A stretch of DNA of 64,000 bases from an archaeon. Lineage in GTDB: Archaea; Nanobdellota; Nanobdellia; Woesearchaeales; GW2011-AR15. The DNA lies in the NCBI GenBank assembly GCA_018657065.1, contig JABHXU010000009.1, positions 17,939-81,938 on the forward strand, read 5' to 3'. Numbering within the stretch: the stretch's first letter is position 1; every line of letters starts with the position of its first letter. Shown piece after piece: positions 34,971-44,109 of the stretch. Below the pieces are notes generated by a model. The model saw only the letters and a list, made by a program, of their open reading frames with translations. It was not told the origin of the DNA and did not search any database. The position numbers and the translations under genes are program-made.

Positions 34971-36653
34971 ATGGATTTTTATACAGAAATCATTTCAATA
35001 TTAAAAAAAGAAGAAATATCTAAACATAATCTAAATATTTTAAAAAATAAATTAGCTAAAAAACATGGAATTAAACGTATTCCTACTGACGCTGAAATTC
35101 TTCTTCATGCAAATAATGATGATTATAAAAATTTAAAATTAATAACAAAACCAACAAGAACTCTATCTGGAGTTGCACCTATAGCATTAATGTGTAAACC
35201 ACATAAATGTCCACATGGTACTTGTATTTATTGTCCAGGTGGTCCAGGAAGTGAGTTTGGTGATGTACCTCAATCATACACAGGTAAAGAACCTTCAACA
35301 ATGAGATCCATTAGAAATTTGTATGATCCTTATTTGATTGTATTTAATAGATTAGAGCAATTTGTAATACTTCATCAAAATCCACAAAAAACAGAAATTA
35401 TTGTACAAGGTGGAACGTTTTTATCATTAGATAAAAAGTATAAGGATGAGTTTATTATGTATATTTTTAAAGCACTTAATGATTTTTCAAATTTATTTTA
35501 TAATAATAATGAATTGGATTTTGTAAAATTCAAAAAATTTTTTATGTTACCTGGAGATAAAGATGATCCACTTAGAATTAAAAAAATTCATGAAAAATTG
35601 TTAAAATTAAAAGGAAATTCCACACTTAAAAAAGAACAAAAAATAAATGAAAAAAGTATTATTAGATGTGTAGGGTTAACAATTGAAACTAAACCAGATT
35701 ATGGATTATTAAAACAAGGAAATGAGCTTCTTGAATATGGATGTACGAGAGTTGAACTAGGTGTTCAAACTACAAATGATGAAATATTAAAATTTGTTAA
35801 TAGAGGACATAATAATCAAACAACAATTGATTCTACTAGAATATTAAAAGATCTAGGTTTTAAAATAAATTACCACATGATGCCTGGACTTCCTAAATCT
35901 AATCCTAAAAAAGATTTAAAAGAATTAATCAAAACACTTGAAAATGAAGATTATAGACCTGATATGTATAAAATATATCCTACAATGGTTATGAAAGGAA
36001 CCGGATTATTTAATTTATTAAAACATGAAAAATATGTTCCAATTTCTACAGAAACTGCAGCAAAAATTATTGCTGATTTTAAAAAACATATTCCTAGATG
36101 GGTTAGAATAATGAGAGTTCAAAGAGATATCCCAACATTTCAAACAGAAGCAGGTGTTGACAAAACAAATTTAAGACAATATGTTGAAAAAATTACTTCA
36201 AAAGAAAAAATTATTTGTCAATGTATAAGGTGTAGAGAAGCAGGACTTGCTTCAAGAAATATGAAAATTAGTGAAAAAGAATTACAATTGTTTGTTGAAG
36301 AATACGGCGCAAGTGAAGGAAAAGAATTTTTTATTACTTTTGAAGACAAAAATAGAAACCATTTATTTGGTTATTGTAGATTAAGATTTCCTAGTTCAAA
36401 TTTACGTGGTGAAATCACTAAAACAAGTTCAATAATTAGAGAATTGCATGTTGTTGGTAGTGCTGTAGGTTTAGGTGATGAAGGAAATATTCAACACAAA
36501 GGTTTAGGAAACAAATTATTAACTAAAGCACAAGAGATTTCAAACTTAAATAAAAAAGACAAAATTGTAGTTATATCGGGTATTGGGGCTCGAGAATATT
36601 ATAAAAAATATGGGTACAAATTAGAAGGTCCATATATGATAAAAGAAATCTAA
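34971..36653 (+). CDS. elp3: Elp3 tRNA U34 carboxymethyltransferase (radical SAM + GNAT)
   Basis: Installs the carboxymethyl group on U34 of certain tRNAs. The N-terminal radical SAM domain has the CPHGTCIYCPGGPGS cluster motif (Cys 80, 85, 88 region), then LPRG-like loops such as LELGVQTTNDEIL-equivalent VELGVQTTNDEIL. The C-terminal acetyltransferase domain (about 410-560) includes CRLRFPSS, ELHVVGSAV and QHKGLGNKLL, the acetyl-CoA loop. A zinc site CxxC is in IICQCIRCREAG. The length (560 aa) is typical of archaeal Elp3 acting without other Elongator subunits. Confidence 0.95.
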   Translation: MDFYTEIISILKKEEISKHNLNILKNKLAKKHGIKRIPTDAEILLHANNDDYKNLKLITKPTRTLSGVAPIALMCKPHKCPHGTCIYCPGGPGSEFGDVPQSYTGKEPSTMRSIRNLYDPYLIVFNRLEQFVILHQNPQKTEIIVQGGTFLSLDKKYKDEFIMYIFKALNDFSNLFYNNNELDFVKFKKFFMLPGDKDDPLRIKKIHEKLLKLKGNSTLKKEQKINEKSIIRCVGLTIETKPDYGLLKQGNELLEYGCTRVELGVQTTNDEILKFVNRGHNNQTTIDSTRILKDLGFKINYHMMPGLPKSNPKKDLKELIKTLENEDYRPDMYKIYPTMVMKGTGLFNLLKHEKYVPISTETAAKIIADFKKHIPRWVRIMRVQRDIPTFQTEAGVDKTNLRQYVEKITSKEKIICQCIRCREAGLASRNMKISEKELQLFVEEYGASEGKEFFITFEDKNRNHLFGYCRLRFPSSNLRGEITKTSSIIRELHVVGSAVGLGDEGNIQHKGLGNKLLTKAQEISNLNKKDKIVVISGIGAREYYKKYGYKLEGPYMIKEI

Positions 36654-36706
36654 ATCACCAAAAATTATTTAAAGTAACCAATACTCTATTGGCTGTAGAA
36701 AATACA

Positions 36707-37003
36707 ATGGCTAGAATAAGATTATTAGTTTTAGATGTACTAAAACCACACCAACCTTCTATAATAGAACTTGCCAAAGAACTCAGTGATTTGCCTCATA
36801 TTGATGGAGTAGATATAACTGTTTATGAAATTGATAGTAAAGTAGAAAATGTTAAAATAACTATTAAAGGAACTACTATTAATTATGATGAAATAATGAA
36901 AGTTATAGAAGATAAAGGGGCTAGTATTCATAGTATTGATAAAGTTGCTTCAGGCAAAGAAATTGTTGAGGAAGCACAAACACATCAAGATTCGCCACAT
37001 TAA
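36707..37003 (+). CDS. DUF211 family protein
   Basis: Small ferredoxin-fold protein of 98 aa. The motif LLVLDVLKPHQPSIIELAKEL and a following INYDEIMKVIEDKGASIHSIDKV arrangement are diagnostic of DUF211. The start is the ATG giving MARIRLLVLDV, which matches homologues; the longer reading begins at TTG six codons earlier. The next gene (VIT-like transporter) begins six bases downstream. DUF211 genes are commonly found beside membrane proteins of this kind, which suggests a cytoplasmic sensor or regulator for metal transport, an inference. Confidence 0.88.
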   Translation: MARIRLLVLDVLKPHQPSIIELAKELSDLPHIDGVDITVYEIDSKVENVKITIKGTTINYDEIMKVIEDKGASIHSIDKVASGKEIVEEAQTHQDSPH

Positions 37004-37008
37004 AGACA

Positions 37009-37593
37009 ATGCTTGTTAAAAAATTTCTTAAAAATTATAAAGAGTATGATAAAATCTCTAATATTAGTAATATTGCTAGAAGAGTATTTGCAAATAATTC
37101 TTTTGATGGAATTCTTACAATAATGGGTATCTTACTAGGTGCGTATTATGCAGGTATAGATAGTGCAATGGTAATTATAAAAACTGGTTTAGGTGCATCA
37201 ATAGCTATGGGAGTTAGTGGTGCGTGGGGAGCGTATTATACTGAAAAAGCAGAGCGTAAGAAAAAAATTCATGAATTAGAAAAAGCAATACTTAAAGACA
37301 TGAAGTCAACTAAAATTGAAAGAGCTGAAAATTTCGCTGTTAAAATTATTACTGTAACTGACGGTTTGAGCCCATTTATTTCTTCATTAATTGTGATAAC
37401 TCCTTTTTTTTTTGTTAACGGTAATCTTTTTTCAGCTTATGTAATTTCTATGATTATAGCATTTATTTTACTTGGTTTTTTAGGTGCTTTTTTAGGAAAA
37501 ATATCTAAAGATAATATCATTAAAAGTGTATCAAGAATGCTTGTTGCAGGTGTTGTATGTATAATTTTAACTTTAATCTTACAAGTATTATAA
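37009..37593 (+). CDS. VIT1/CCC1-like Fe/Mn transporter family protein
   Basis: A 194-aa integral membrane protein with about five helices. The first is preceded by SFDGILTIMGILLGAYYAG, and a GLGASIAMGVSGAWGAYYTEKAERKK block contains the Met/Gly residues and charged turn typical of the VIT/CCC1 family. A cytoplasmic helical segment (90-110) carries Glu residues, possibly metal binding. It is coupled to DUF211 with six bases between them. Iron or manganese movement is the family role; the substrate here is untested. Confidence 0.75.
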   Translation: MLVKKFLKNYKEYDKISNISNIARRVFANNSFDGILTIMGILLGAYYAGIDSAMVIIKTGLGASIAMGVSGAWGAYYTEKAERKKKIHELEKAILKDMKSTKIERAENFAVKIITVTDGLSPFISSLIVITPFFFVNGNLFSAYVISMIIAFILLGFLGAFLGKISKDNIIKSVSRMLVAGVVCIILTLILQVL

Positions 37594-37629
37594 ATAACCA
37601 AACTATTTTATACAATCCATTAATTCTAA

Positions 37630-38598
37630 ATGTTTATGGAGTTAAAACCTTTCCCAGATACAAATAAAGTAAAATTTAAACCTGAATTTGAAAAGAGATA
37701 TAAGAAATTATTAGGGGATAGATATGATGAATACATAAAATATAGTCTTTCATATTTAACAAGGTCTATAAGAATAAATACAATCAAATCAACAATTCCT
37801 AAAGTTAAAAAAGCATTAAAAAAAAGGGGCTGGATATTAACTCAAGTGCCCTTTTGTAAAGAAGGTTTTTGGGTTGAACATGAAACAGGAAGATTGGATA
37901 TTGGAAACACATTAGAACATTCATTAGGTTATTATTATGTACAAGAAGCAGCTTCTATGATTCCTCCAATAGTTTTAGATCCTAAACCTGGAGAATTAAT
38001 TCTTGATATGTGCGCTGCACCTGGAAGTAAAACAACTCAAATCGCTCAATATATGGAAAATAAAGGACTTGTAATAGCTAATGATTTTACAGGAATTAGA
38101 CTAAAACCTTTAGGAATTAATGTACAAAGAATGGGATTAACAAATGTAATTATTACAATGATGTTTGGACAATGGTTTGCTAAAAAAAATATAATGTTTG
38201 ATAAAATTCTTGTTGATGCTCCATGTTCAGGTACAGGTACAATAAGAAAAAGTCTTAAGACTTTACGGATTTGGAATCCAACAATGATTGAAAGATTAGC
38301 AGCAACTCAACGTAAATTAATTGAAACAGGATTTACAATATTAAAACCCGGTGGAACTATGGTATATTCAACTTGTTCAACAGAACCTATTGAAAATGAA
38401 GCAACTGTATCATATTTATTAAATAATTATAAAAAAGCAAAATTACTAGATATTAAATTAAATATTCCTAAGTCAAAAACAATTTCTGAATTTGATGGTG
38501 AAAAATATAATTCTGAAGTTAAAAAAACATTAAGGTTATGGCCTCAAGATAATAACACTGAAGGTTTTTATGTAGCTAAAATTGAGAAACAGTTGTAA
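37630..38598 (+). CDS. NOL1/NOP2/Sun-family RNA cytosine-5 methyltransferase
   Basis: m5C methyltransferase for tRNA or rRNA. The SAM-binding loop is LDMCAAPGSKTTQIAQ. The two catalytic cysteines are in VDAPCSGTGTIRK (motif IV) and YSTCSTEPIENE (motif VI). The SLGYYYVQEAASMIPP segment is the usual NSUN N1 region. The length (322 aa) is that of archaeal Trm4-like enzymes with only a short N-terminal extension and no PUA domain. The target nucleotide is not inferable. ATG at 37630 or three codons later. Confidence 0.93.
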   Translation: MFMELKPFPDTNKVKFKPEFEKRYKKLLGDRYDEYIKYSLSYLTRSIRINTIKSTIPKVKKALKKRGWILTQVPFCKEGFWVEHETGRLDIGNTLEHSLGYYYVQEAASMIPPIVLDPKPGELILDMCAAPGSKTTQIAQYMENKGLVIANDFTGIRLKPLGINVQRMGLTNVIITMMFGQWFAKKNIMFDKILVDAPCSGTGTIRKSLKTLRIWNPTMIERLAATQRKLIETGFTILKPGGTMVYSTCSTEPIENEATVSYLLNNYKKAKLLDIKLNIPKSKTISEFDGEKYNSEVKKTLRLWPQDNNTEGFYVAKIEKQL

Positions 38599-38607
38599 TT
38601 CTATGTT

Positions 38608-38685
38608 AAAAATAGCAAATTTTAAACAATCTCATTTAGGATAAAGTTCGAAGTTTAAAATTTGAAAAAAATAGCAAATTTTAAA
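38608..38685. repeat. Pair of 19-base direct repeats upstream of a coiled-coil gene
   Basis: AAAAATAGCAAATTTTAAA occurs at 38608-38626 and again, exactly, at 38667-38685, 59 bases apart. Between them lies TTTAAAATTTG, which is nearly palindromic. The pair ends about 35 bases before the start of the next gene, so it could be an operator or promoter duplication. AT richness makes chance similarity possible, but an exact 19-base match so close is unusual. Confidence 0.5.
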
Positions 38686-38722
38686 TATCCTCAAATATGA
38701 TTGATTTTTATGGTGATACTCT

Positions 38723-39169
38723 ATGGATTCTGAATCAGATAAATTACGAAGACAAATTAATGAATTAAATAAAGATAATGAAAGATATGGTTCAAATGAA
38801 GATTTAGCAAAATCAATTAACTCATTAATAAAGATTTTTGCAGAAGCATCTGATGACCTTAAAATGGACACACATGATGCAGTCTTGGTTACACAAAAAC
38901 TAGATAAAATTGTTGAAAGACTTGAAAGAATAGAAATTCAAAATGAGAAAATTGCTAAAGGAATTGTTGCTATAGCTGATATGGTTGAAGATGCTGAAGG
39001 AATTAATTCTCTTCCTAGACAATCATTAAGATCAAGTTCAAAACCTTCAATACCTAGTTCAATACCGCCCTCTGCAAATCAATTTAATGGTACTAAACCC
39101 TTACCAACTTTGAATATGCCTAGAGAACCTGAACAGAAAAAAAAATCATTCCTGAATTTTAAGATGTAA
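38723..39169 (+). CDS. Coiled-coil/Pro-rich DPANN-style protein
   Basis: A 148-aa protein with two predicted amphipathic helices (1-25, and 45-95, e.g. KLDKIVERLERIEIQNEKI), followed by a Ser/Pro-rich disordered tail (about 100-148) ending KKSFLNFKM. There are no membrane segments or catalytic motifs. The architecture (helix plus Pro-rich linker plus short basic tail) parallels the protein at 47.4 kb in reverse order. The next gene starts two bases after its stop, so the two are co-translated. Function unknown. Confidence 0.5.
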   Translation: MDSESDKLRRQINELNKDNERYGSNEDLAKSINSLIKIFAEASDDLKMDTHDAVLVTQKLDKIVERLERIEIQNEKIAKGIVAIADMVEDAEGINSLPRQSLRSSSKPSIPSSIPPSANQFNGTKPLPTLNMPREPEQKKKSFLNFKM

Positions 39170-39170
39170 G

Positions 39171-39587
39171 ATGTTTGAAGATTACAGCCAATATTCTAAG
39201 GAAAAAGTAAATTTGTTTTTAAGATACTTAGCATATGCTGCATTTCGACAAGTAAAAAAAGAAAATAGGCAACAAATTGTAGGAAATGAAGAAGTAAAAA
39301 CAGTTTTTACAAAAAAAGAACTTTTAGAGCAAGGTAATTTTAAACAAAGAATTGAAGATAGATTAATGAAATTAAATGTTGATCGAAGAACTGAACTTGA
39401 AGACAAAATTTCAATTCATTATAGTAACAATAAATTTGTTCCTTATGAAAATAAATTGAAAAAATTAAAATCAAGATATGCTAATGCAAAAAAGAAAAAA
39501 TCATATCCAAAAGATAGATTGCATAGATTAAAGGACAAAATTACTAAATGTGATTTATTAATAAAAAAACTTAAGAAATCTTCATAG
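39171..39587 (+). CDS. Hypothetical basic helical protein
   Basis: A 138-aa Lys/Arg-rich protein with mostly helical prediction. The first third (NLFLRYLAYAAFRQVKKENRQQ) is amphipathic. The last third (KKLKSRYANAKKKKSYPKDRLHRLKDKI) is strongly basic and could bind nucleic acid. Lys residues dominate, and no motif is recognised. It is directly downstream of the coiled-coil gene and its tail overlaps the histone-fold gene by six bases on the opposite strand. Function unknown. Confidence 0.5.
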   Translation: MFEDYSQYSKEKVNLFLRYLAYAAFRQVKKENRQQIVGNEEVKTVFTKKELLEQGNFKQRIEDRLMKLNVDRRTELEDKISIHYSNNKFVPYENKLKKLKSRYANAKKKKSYPKDRLHRLKDKITKCDLLIKKLKKSS

Positions 39588-39746
39588 ATCTCTAGCCATT
39601 AATGTTCTTCTATTGTTTTTTTTAGCTCTTTCTAATGCTTTTAATATAATTCTCTTAACTTCAATATTTAGAGCTGGATAAAATTCTTCAGCAATATTAA
39701 CATTCCCTACAATATCTCTAATTTGTGCTTTAGTTACTAAATACAT
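39582..39746 (-). CDS. 54-aa histone-fold-like DNA-binding protein
   Basis: Short ORF that standard ORF length cut-offs miss. An SD (AGGTGA) sits four to five bases before the ATG. The sequence MYLVTKAQIRDIVGNVNIA... looks like helix 1 of a histone fold and EVKRIILKALERAKKNNRR like the long helix 2. It ends RTLMARDL, close to the RKTxxxxDL ending of helix 3 in archaeal histone-fold proteins. A single short fold would dimerise to bind DNA. It is followed 12 bases upstream by gltX on the same strand. The fold assignment is from pattern recognition only. Confidence 0.6.
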   Translation of the reverse strand: MYLVTKAQIRDIVGNVNIAEEFYPALNIEVKRIILKALERAKKNNRRTLMARDL

Positions 39747-39757
39747 ATAATCACCTT

Positions 39758-41437
39758 TTATTTATTTGTAAACATAAAATTATATTTATTATCTTTAATT
39801 GAGTCAAGCTTACAAAATCCAAACCGTTGAAATTGAATAATATCTCCTATATTAAGCTTTGAAATACTTGCCTCAGCTAATCCCTCTAGAATATTATTAT
39901 CTGGCATTCTAACACTAACATTAGTTAAATTATCAGATACAGGTAACCATTGAATAATTTGTTTTCCAGTTTTTCTATATTCTTCATGATTTAAAGAATG
40001 AAATTTAAATTTTGTTTCATAAATAAAATTTAAACAATCCATGAGTCTAACCAGGTCTCCTTGCCTTATATTATCATGATCTTCTTTATTTATATAGAAT
40101 TTTGAAGATGTTTCAAATAATCTACTTCCCCTTTTTGGATGATCTGGATGTAAATTTAATTCAATTTTTTGTTTAGGAGCTTGTAAAACATCAATTTCAA
40201 CAGGATCAATAATTAAAAAATATTTATTTGTTACTGGATCTAAAATTGACCTATTAATTGATGAAATCATTGTCCAATCAATGTTTTTTCCAGTATTAGC
40301 TGATATTTTCATTTGATTCATTAATTCAACTAAGGTTTCTTGCAATATTCCTCTCCTATTTAATGCTTTAAGTGTAACTAATGATGGATCATCCCATCCA
40401 CTCACTTTACCTTCTTTAATTAATTCACGAATTTCTCTTCCTTTAGTTGTAGCACCTTTAATATTGAATCTTCCATATTGAACAACTGTTTGTTTTTTGC
40501 ATCCAATTTTATCTTTTATAAAATTTTGAAGTTCTGTTCTCATAGTTCCAAATTCAGAACTTCTTAGAATATGTGTTACACCATATTTGCAATCTTCAAC
40601 TGAATTTTCAAAATCATAAAGTGGCCAAACACAGTATTTATCTCCATGTCTAAAATGAGGATGATAATTAATCCTCCAAATAACTGGATCTCTCATAACT
40701 TGATTAAGTGCATCAACTTGTCCTTTTAGTCTTAAAATTGCTTCACCCTGTTTATATTTTTTCAATTTCATATTTTCCCATTCATCAATATTTTTAGAAA
40801 CAGGATTATTTCTACACGGACATTCAATACCTTTGTGTCTGAAATCTTGCATTGAATCTCGATCACAAAAACAAACATATGCATGTTCTTTTTTTACCAT
40901 TTCATCTGCAACTTGAATCATCTGAGACATATCATCACTAATGTAAATAATTTTATCTGGTTTAATTCCTAAATATTTTATAATGTCATGTTCCATAGCA
41001 TCTGCAAATTCTTTAGTACATTTTTCAGGATTTGTGTCTTCAAATTTTAATATGCATTTTCCATCATATTTTTTCGCATAAGTATAATTTATTAAGAAAG
41101 ATAATGCATGACCCAAATGATTATATTTACTAGGTTCAGGAGGAATTCTAGTTACAACTTTACCTTTTATAGCATTAGGTAACTCAGGTAACCCTTCTTG
41201 AATAATTTTTTTAGGTTTTTTTATTTTATCAACAGATTTAAAAGCATTTTTTTGTTCATCTAAAGCCATTGAATTAACTTCTCTTACAATCTCTTGAATT
41301 GTTTTAGATAATAATTTCATATCTTTTCTAGCTTCTGGATGCAAAGCTAGAATTTTTCCAATAACAGCACCAGGATTACATTTTCCATTGAATTTTATCG
41401 CATTTTCTAATGCAAAAAATTTGATTTTTTCTTCCAT
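39758..41437 (-). CDS. gltX: Glutamyl-tRNA synthetase, archaeal (GlnRS-like) type
   Basis: Charges tRNA-Glu; in archaea the same enzyme usually also misacylates tRNA-Gln for the GatDE pathway. The HIGH motif appears as HLGH at residues 107-110 in EPSKYNHLGHALSF. The KMSKS region reads KGATTKGREIREL, a normal variant. The N-terminal 90-residue helical extension and the C-terminal beta-barrel (about 400-559) are archaeal/eukaryotic-type rather than the bacterial helical anticodon domain. A C-x-C...C-x-C set (CFCDRDS, ECPCRNN) lies in the catalytic insertion and could bind zinc. The length of 559 aa is normal. Confidence 0.94.
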   Translation of the reverse strand: MEEKIKFFALENAIKFNGKCNPGAVIGKILALHPEARKDMKLLSKTIQEIVREVNSMALDEQKNAFKSVDKIKKPKKIIQEGLPELPNAIKGKVVTRIPPEPSKYNHLGHALSFLINYTYAKKYDGKCILKFEDTNPEKCTKEFADAMEHDIIKYLGIKPDKIIYISDDMSQMIQVADEMVKKEHAYVCFCDRDSMQDFRHKGIECPCRNNPVSKNIDEWENMKLKKYKQGEAILRLKGQVDALNQVMRDPVIWRINYHPHFRHGDKYCVWPLYDFENSVEDCKYGVTHILRSSEFGTMRTELQNFIKDKIGCKKQTVVQYGRFNIKGATTKGREIRELIKEGKVSGWDDPSLVTLKALNRRGILQETLVELMNQMKISANTGKNIDWTMISSINRSILDPVTNKYFLIIDPVEIDVLQAPKQKIELNLHPDHPKRGSRLFETSSKFYINKEDHDNIRQGDLVRLMDCLNFIYETKFKFHSLNHEEYRKTGKQIIQWLPVSDNLTNVSVRMPDNNILEGLAEASISKLNIGDIIQFQRFGFCKLDSIKDNKYNFMFTNK

Positions 41438-41527
41438 AGATATAAAGTAATATTGAAATATTTTAAAGCTTTTCTACAGATATTTCTTTTACACAATGTT
41501 TAAATATAGATATTATTCGCCAAAAAT

Positions 41528-42280
41528 ATGGTCAAAATAGTTGCAATAGGGGGCGGTGAGACTGGAAGACCCGGTACAAATCATAAAACTAAAGCAATAG
41601 ATGAAGAAATAGTTAGACTTTCAGGAAAGAATAATCCAAATGTTTTATTTATTCCTCCTCCTAGTGATCCTTTGGATCAAGAAGAATATTTTGGAGTTAT
41701 AAAAAAAGTATTTAAAAGATTTGGATGCGATGTTTCTCCATTATATTTAAACAATTCAGAACCTAAATTTGAAGAATTAGAAGAAGTAATTTTAGGTTCA
41801 GATATAATTTATGTAGGTGGAGGTAACACTTTTGAAATGTTAACCTATTAGAGAGAACATGGAATTGATAATATTCTTGAAAAAGCGTTAGAAAAAGACA
41901 TTGTGTTGTCAGGATTAAGTGCTGGTGCAATTTGCTGGTTCAATTCTGGATGTTCTGCATATAAGAGATTAACAAATTCTGAGCCAGAACTAGCGAAAAT
42001 TAATGCTTTAAATTTTGTTCCTGCATTATATTGTCCTCATTATAACTCTGATCCCGAGAGGAAAGCAAAATTAAAAGAAATTATGAGAGAAACAACTGAA
42101 ATTGCTCTTGCTTTTGATGATTGTTGTGCTATTGAAATAGTTGATAATGAATATAGAATTTTAGCATCAAATAAAACAGCAAATGCATACAGAGTTTTTT
42201 GGAAAAATGGAATGTTTCAAGAAGAAATCATAGAAAAGAAAGATACTTATTCTCCTATTGATGAATTATTAAAGAAATAA
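41528..42280 (+). pseudogene. pepE: Peptidase E-like (family S51) protein with an in-frame TAG
   Basis: Serine dipeptidase-like protein; the joined product is 250 aa. The nucleophile motif is SGLSAGAICWF with Ser in G-x-S-A-G, and upstream YVGGGNTFEML is the family's second conserved loop. The frame is continuous except for one TAG at 41849-41851, between TY and REHGID. Homologous positions often carry Trp or another residue, so TGG to TAG is a plausible single-base change. TAG also ends other genes here, so general reassignment is unlikely. A TATA-like TTTAAATAT precedes the start by about 25 bases. Confidence 0.75.
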
Positions 42281-42302
42281 CAACATAATCAATAAAAAAA
42301 TC

Positions 42303-43988
42303 TTAAACAACCCTTTTAAACATTTTTTCAAGATCATAAAACGACCATTTTATAACTATAGGTCTACCATGTGGACATGTTGAAGGAAAACCTTTAGAAA
42401 ATATTTCTTGAACATATTTTTTAATTTGAGGCAATTCAATAGTATCACCAGCTTTAATTGCATTCCTACATGACATTCTAGCTATTCGTTCATGATAATA
42501 AAGGTGTAATGAATTAAGTTTTCCTTTATCAATTTCAAGTAGAAAGTCAAAAAATAAAGATTTGTCAAATTGTCTACCTAATATAATTGGAATTGTTCTA
42601 ACTATTACTGTGTTTGTTCCAAATTCTTCAGTAATAAAACCTAATTGACCTAATTTTTCTATATTATTTTTACACACAAGAAATTGTTTAGGTGTTAATT
42701 CCAAAATAGCTGGATCAAGTAATTCTTGAGTTATAACTTCATTATTTTTTAATTCATTTGTATAATTTTCATATAGTATTCTTTCTGCTGCTGCATGTTG
42801 ATCAATCAAGATTATATTTCCCGGAATTTCAGCAACAATGTATGTTTTTTTTATAATTCCTAAAATTTTCATATCTGGTTGTTTAGATGTTTGAATTGAA
42901 TTTTCTTCTTTAATTAGAAGTTTTTGTTTAGTGGCATCAACAAAACCATCATCAAAATTATAGTCAAAAACTTTTTTTTCAAGTAGAGGTTTAACAATTA
43001 AATCTTCATTTTCTAAAGAATTTCTAATTGCATCATAAACATCTTTGTAAAGATCTTTTTCATTTTGAATTCTAATTTCAGCTTTTTGAGGATGCACATT
43101 TACATCTGTTTTATTTGAATCAACATCAATACTTAGAATTGTTATAGGATGACGATTAACCATCATTGATGAATGAAATGCGTCTTCAATTGCAGAACTT
43201 ATAGTTGTATTTTTTTTAATATATCTATTATTAACATATATTGATTGCATTGATCTATTTGATCTGCTTAAACTTGGTTTAGATACGTATCCTTTAATTT
43301 TAAAAATATTTGAATAATCAATTTTAATTAAATTTTTAGCAATGTCTTTTCCATATATTGAAGAAATATTTGATAAATTATCCTTAAACACTGGAAAATT
43401 AAGTATTTCTTTATTTTCATGTTTAAATTTAAAATGAATTTTGGGATAAATTAACGCATATCTTGTTATGATGTCAGTAATTTGATTAAGTTCTGTTTCA
43501 ATAGTTTTTAGATATTTTTTTCTTGCTGGCGTATTAAAAAATAGATTTTTTATTTCAATATTTGTTCCAGTTTTTGCTGCAGTTGTTTCATTTAAAATCT
43601 CTTTACCGCCTAAAATATTAATTTTTATCCCTGATATTTCTGATTCTGTTTTAGTTATAATTGTCATATCAGATACTGAAGCTATACTTGCTAGTGCTTC
43701 ACCTCTAAAACCAAGTGTATTAATTGAAAACAAATCTGTTGAATTTTTTATTTTACTTGTAGAATGTCTATGCCAACAAATTTTTGCATCAACTTTATTC
43801 ATACCTTTTCCATTATCACTAATTTTTAAATACGATTTTCCACCTTCTTTTGCTTCAATAAAAATAGATGACGCATTTGCATCAATTGAATTTTCAATAA
43901 GTTCCTTTACTATTGAAGCAGGTCTTTCGATTACTTCACCTGCTGCAATTTTATTTATCAATGATTCATCAAGTATAATAATTGTAAT
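42303..43988 (-). CDS. mutL: DNA mismatch repair protein MutL (endonuclease type)
   Basis: Coordinates mismatch repair and nicks DNA. The N-terminal GHKL ATPase has KIAAGEVIERPAS, ISDNGKGM, LGFRGEALASIA and NTPARKKYLK. The C-terminal domain keeps the endonuclease metal motif DQHAAAERILYE (near residue 396), plus SCRNAIKAGD and TCPHGRPIVIKW, so the nickase is likely active. No ATG begins the expected N-terminus. The best start is ATT (43988), giving (M)TIIILDESLINKIAAGEV, with GGGGTG seven bases upstream. The TTG reading would drop nine residues that homologues conserve. Divergent from the debranching enzyme gene. Confidence 0.88.
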   Translation of the reverse strand: MTIIILDESLINKIAAGEVIERPASIVKELIENSIDANASSIFIEAKEGGKSYLKISDNGKGMNKVDAKICWHRHSTSKIKNSTDLFSINTLGFRGEALASIASVSDMTIITKTESEISGIKINILGGKEILNETTAAKTGTNIEIKNLFFNTPARKKYLKTIETELNQITDIITRYALIYPKIHFKFKHENKEILNFPVFKDNLSNISSIYGKDIAKNLIKIDYSNIFKIKGYVSKPSLSRSNRSMQSIYVNNRYIKKNTTISSAIEDAFHSSMMVNRHPITILSIDVDSNKTDVNVHPQKAEIRIQNEKDLYKDVYDAIRNSLENEDLIVKPLLEKKVFDYNFDDGFVDATKQKLLIKEENSIQTSKQPDMKILGIIKKTYIVAEIPGNIILIDQHAAAERILYENYTNELKNNEVITQELLDPAILELTPKQFLVCKNNIEKLGQLGFITEEFGTNTVIVRTIPIILGRQFDKSLFFDFLLEIDKGKLNSLHLYYHERIARMSCRNAIKAGDTIELPQIKKYVQEIFSKGFPSTCPHGRPIVIKWSFYDLEKMFKRVV

Positions 43989-43991
43989 AAT

Positions 43992-44109
43992 TAAGCACCC
44001 CGAAAAATAAGATAATATTTCTAAATAAATAAATTATGGTTTTTATATGCACTTGATAACAAATTATAAATACAACCCTTCTCTTAAATCCTTTTAAGAG
44101 GTGCTAAAT
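43992..44109. promoter_or_regulatory. Divergent mutL / debranching-enzyme promoter region with palindrome
   Basis: This region between two divergent genes holds SD-like GGGGTG for mutL (43996-44001 on the minus strand) and AGAGGTG (44097-44103) for the debranching enzyme. A perfect 8-bp palindromic stem CTCTTAAA/TTTAAGAG (44081-44088, 44093-44100) ends where the latter SD begins. TATA-like AAATTATAAATA is at 44061-44072. The palindrome could be an operator or mask the SD in RNA. Confidence 0.5.

Noticed and set aside
41849..41851. TAG decoded as pyrrolysine
   Set aside because: TAG ends several other genes in the window, and no Pyl genes or CUA tRNA are seen here.
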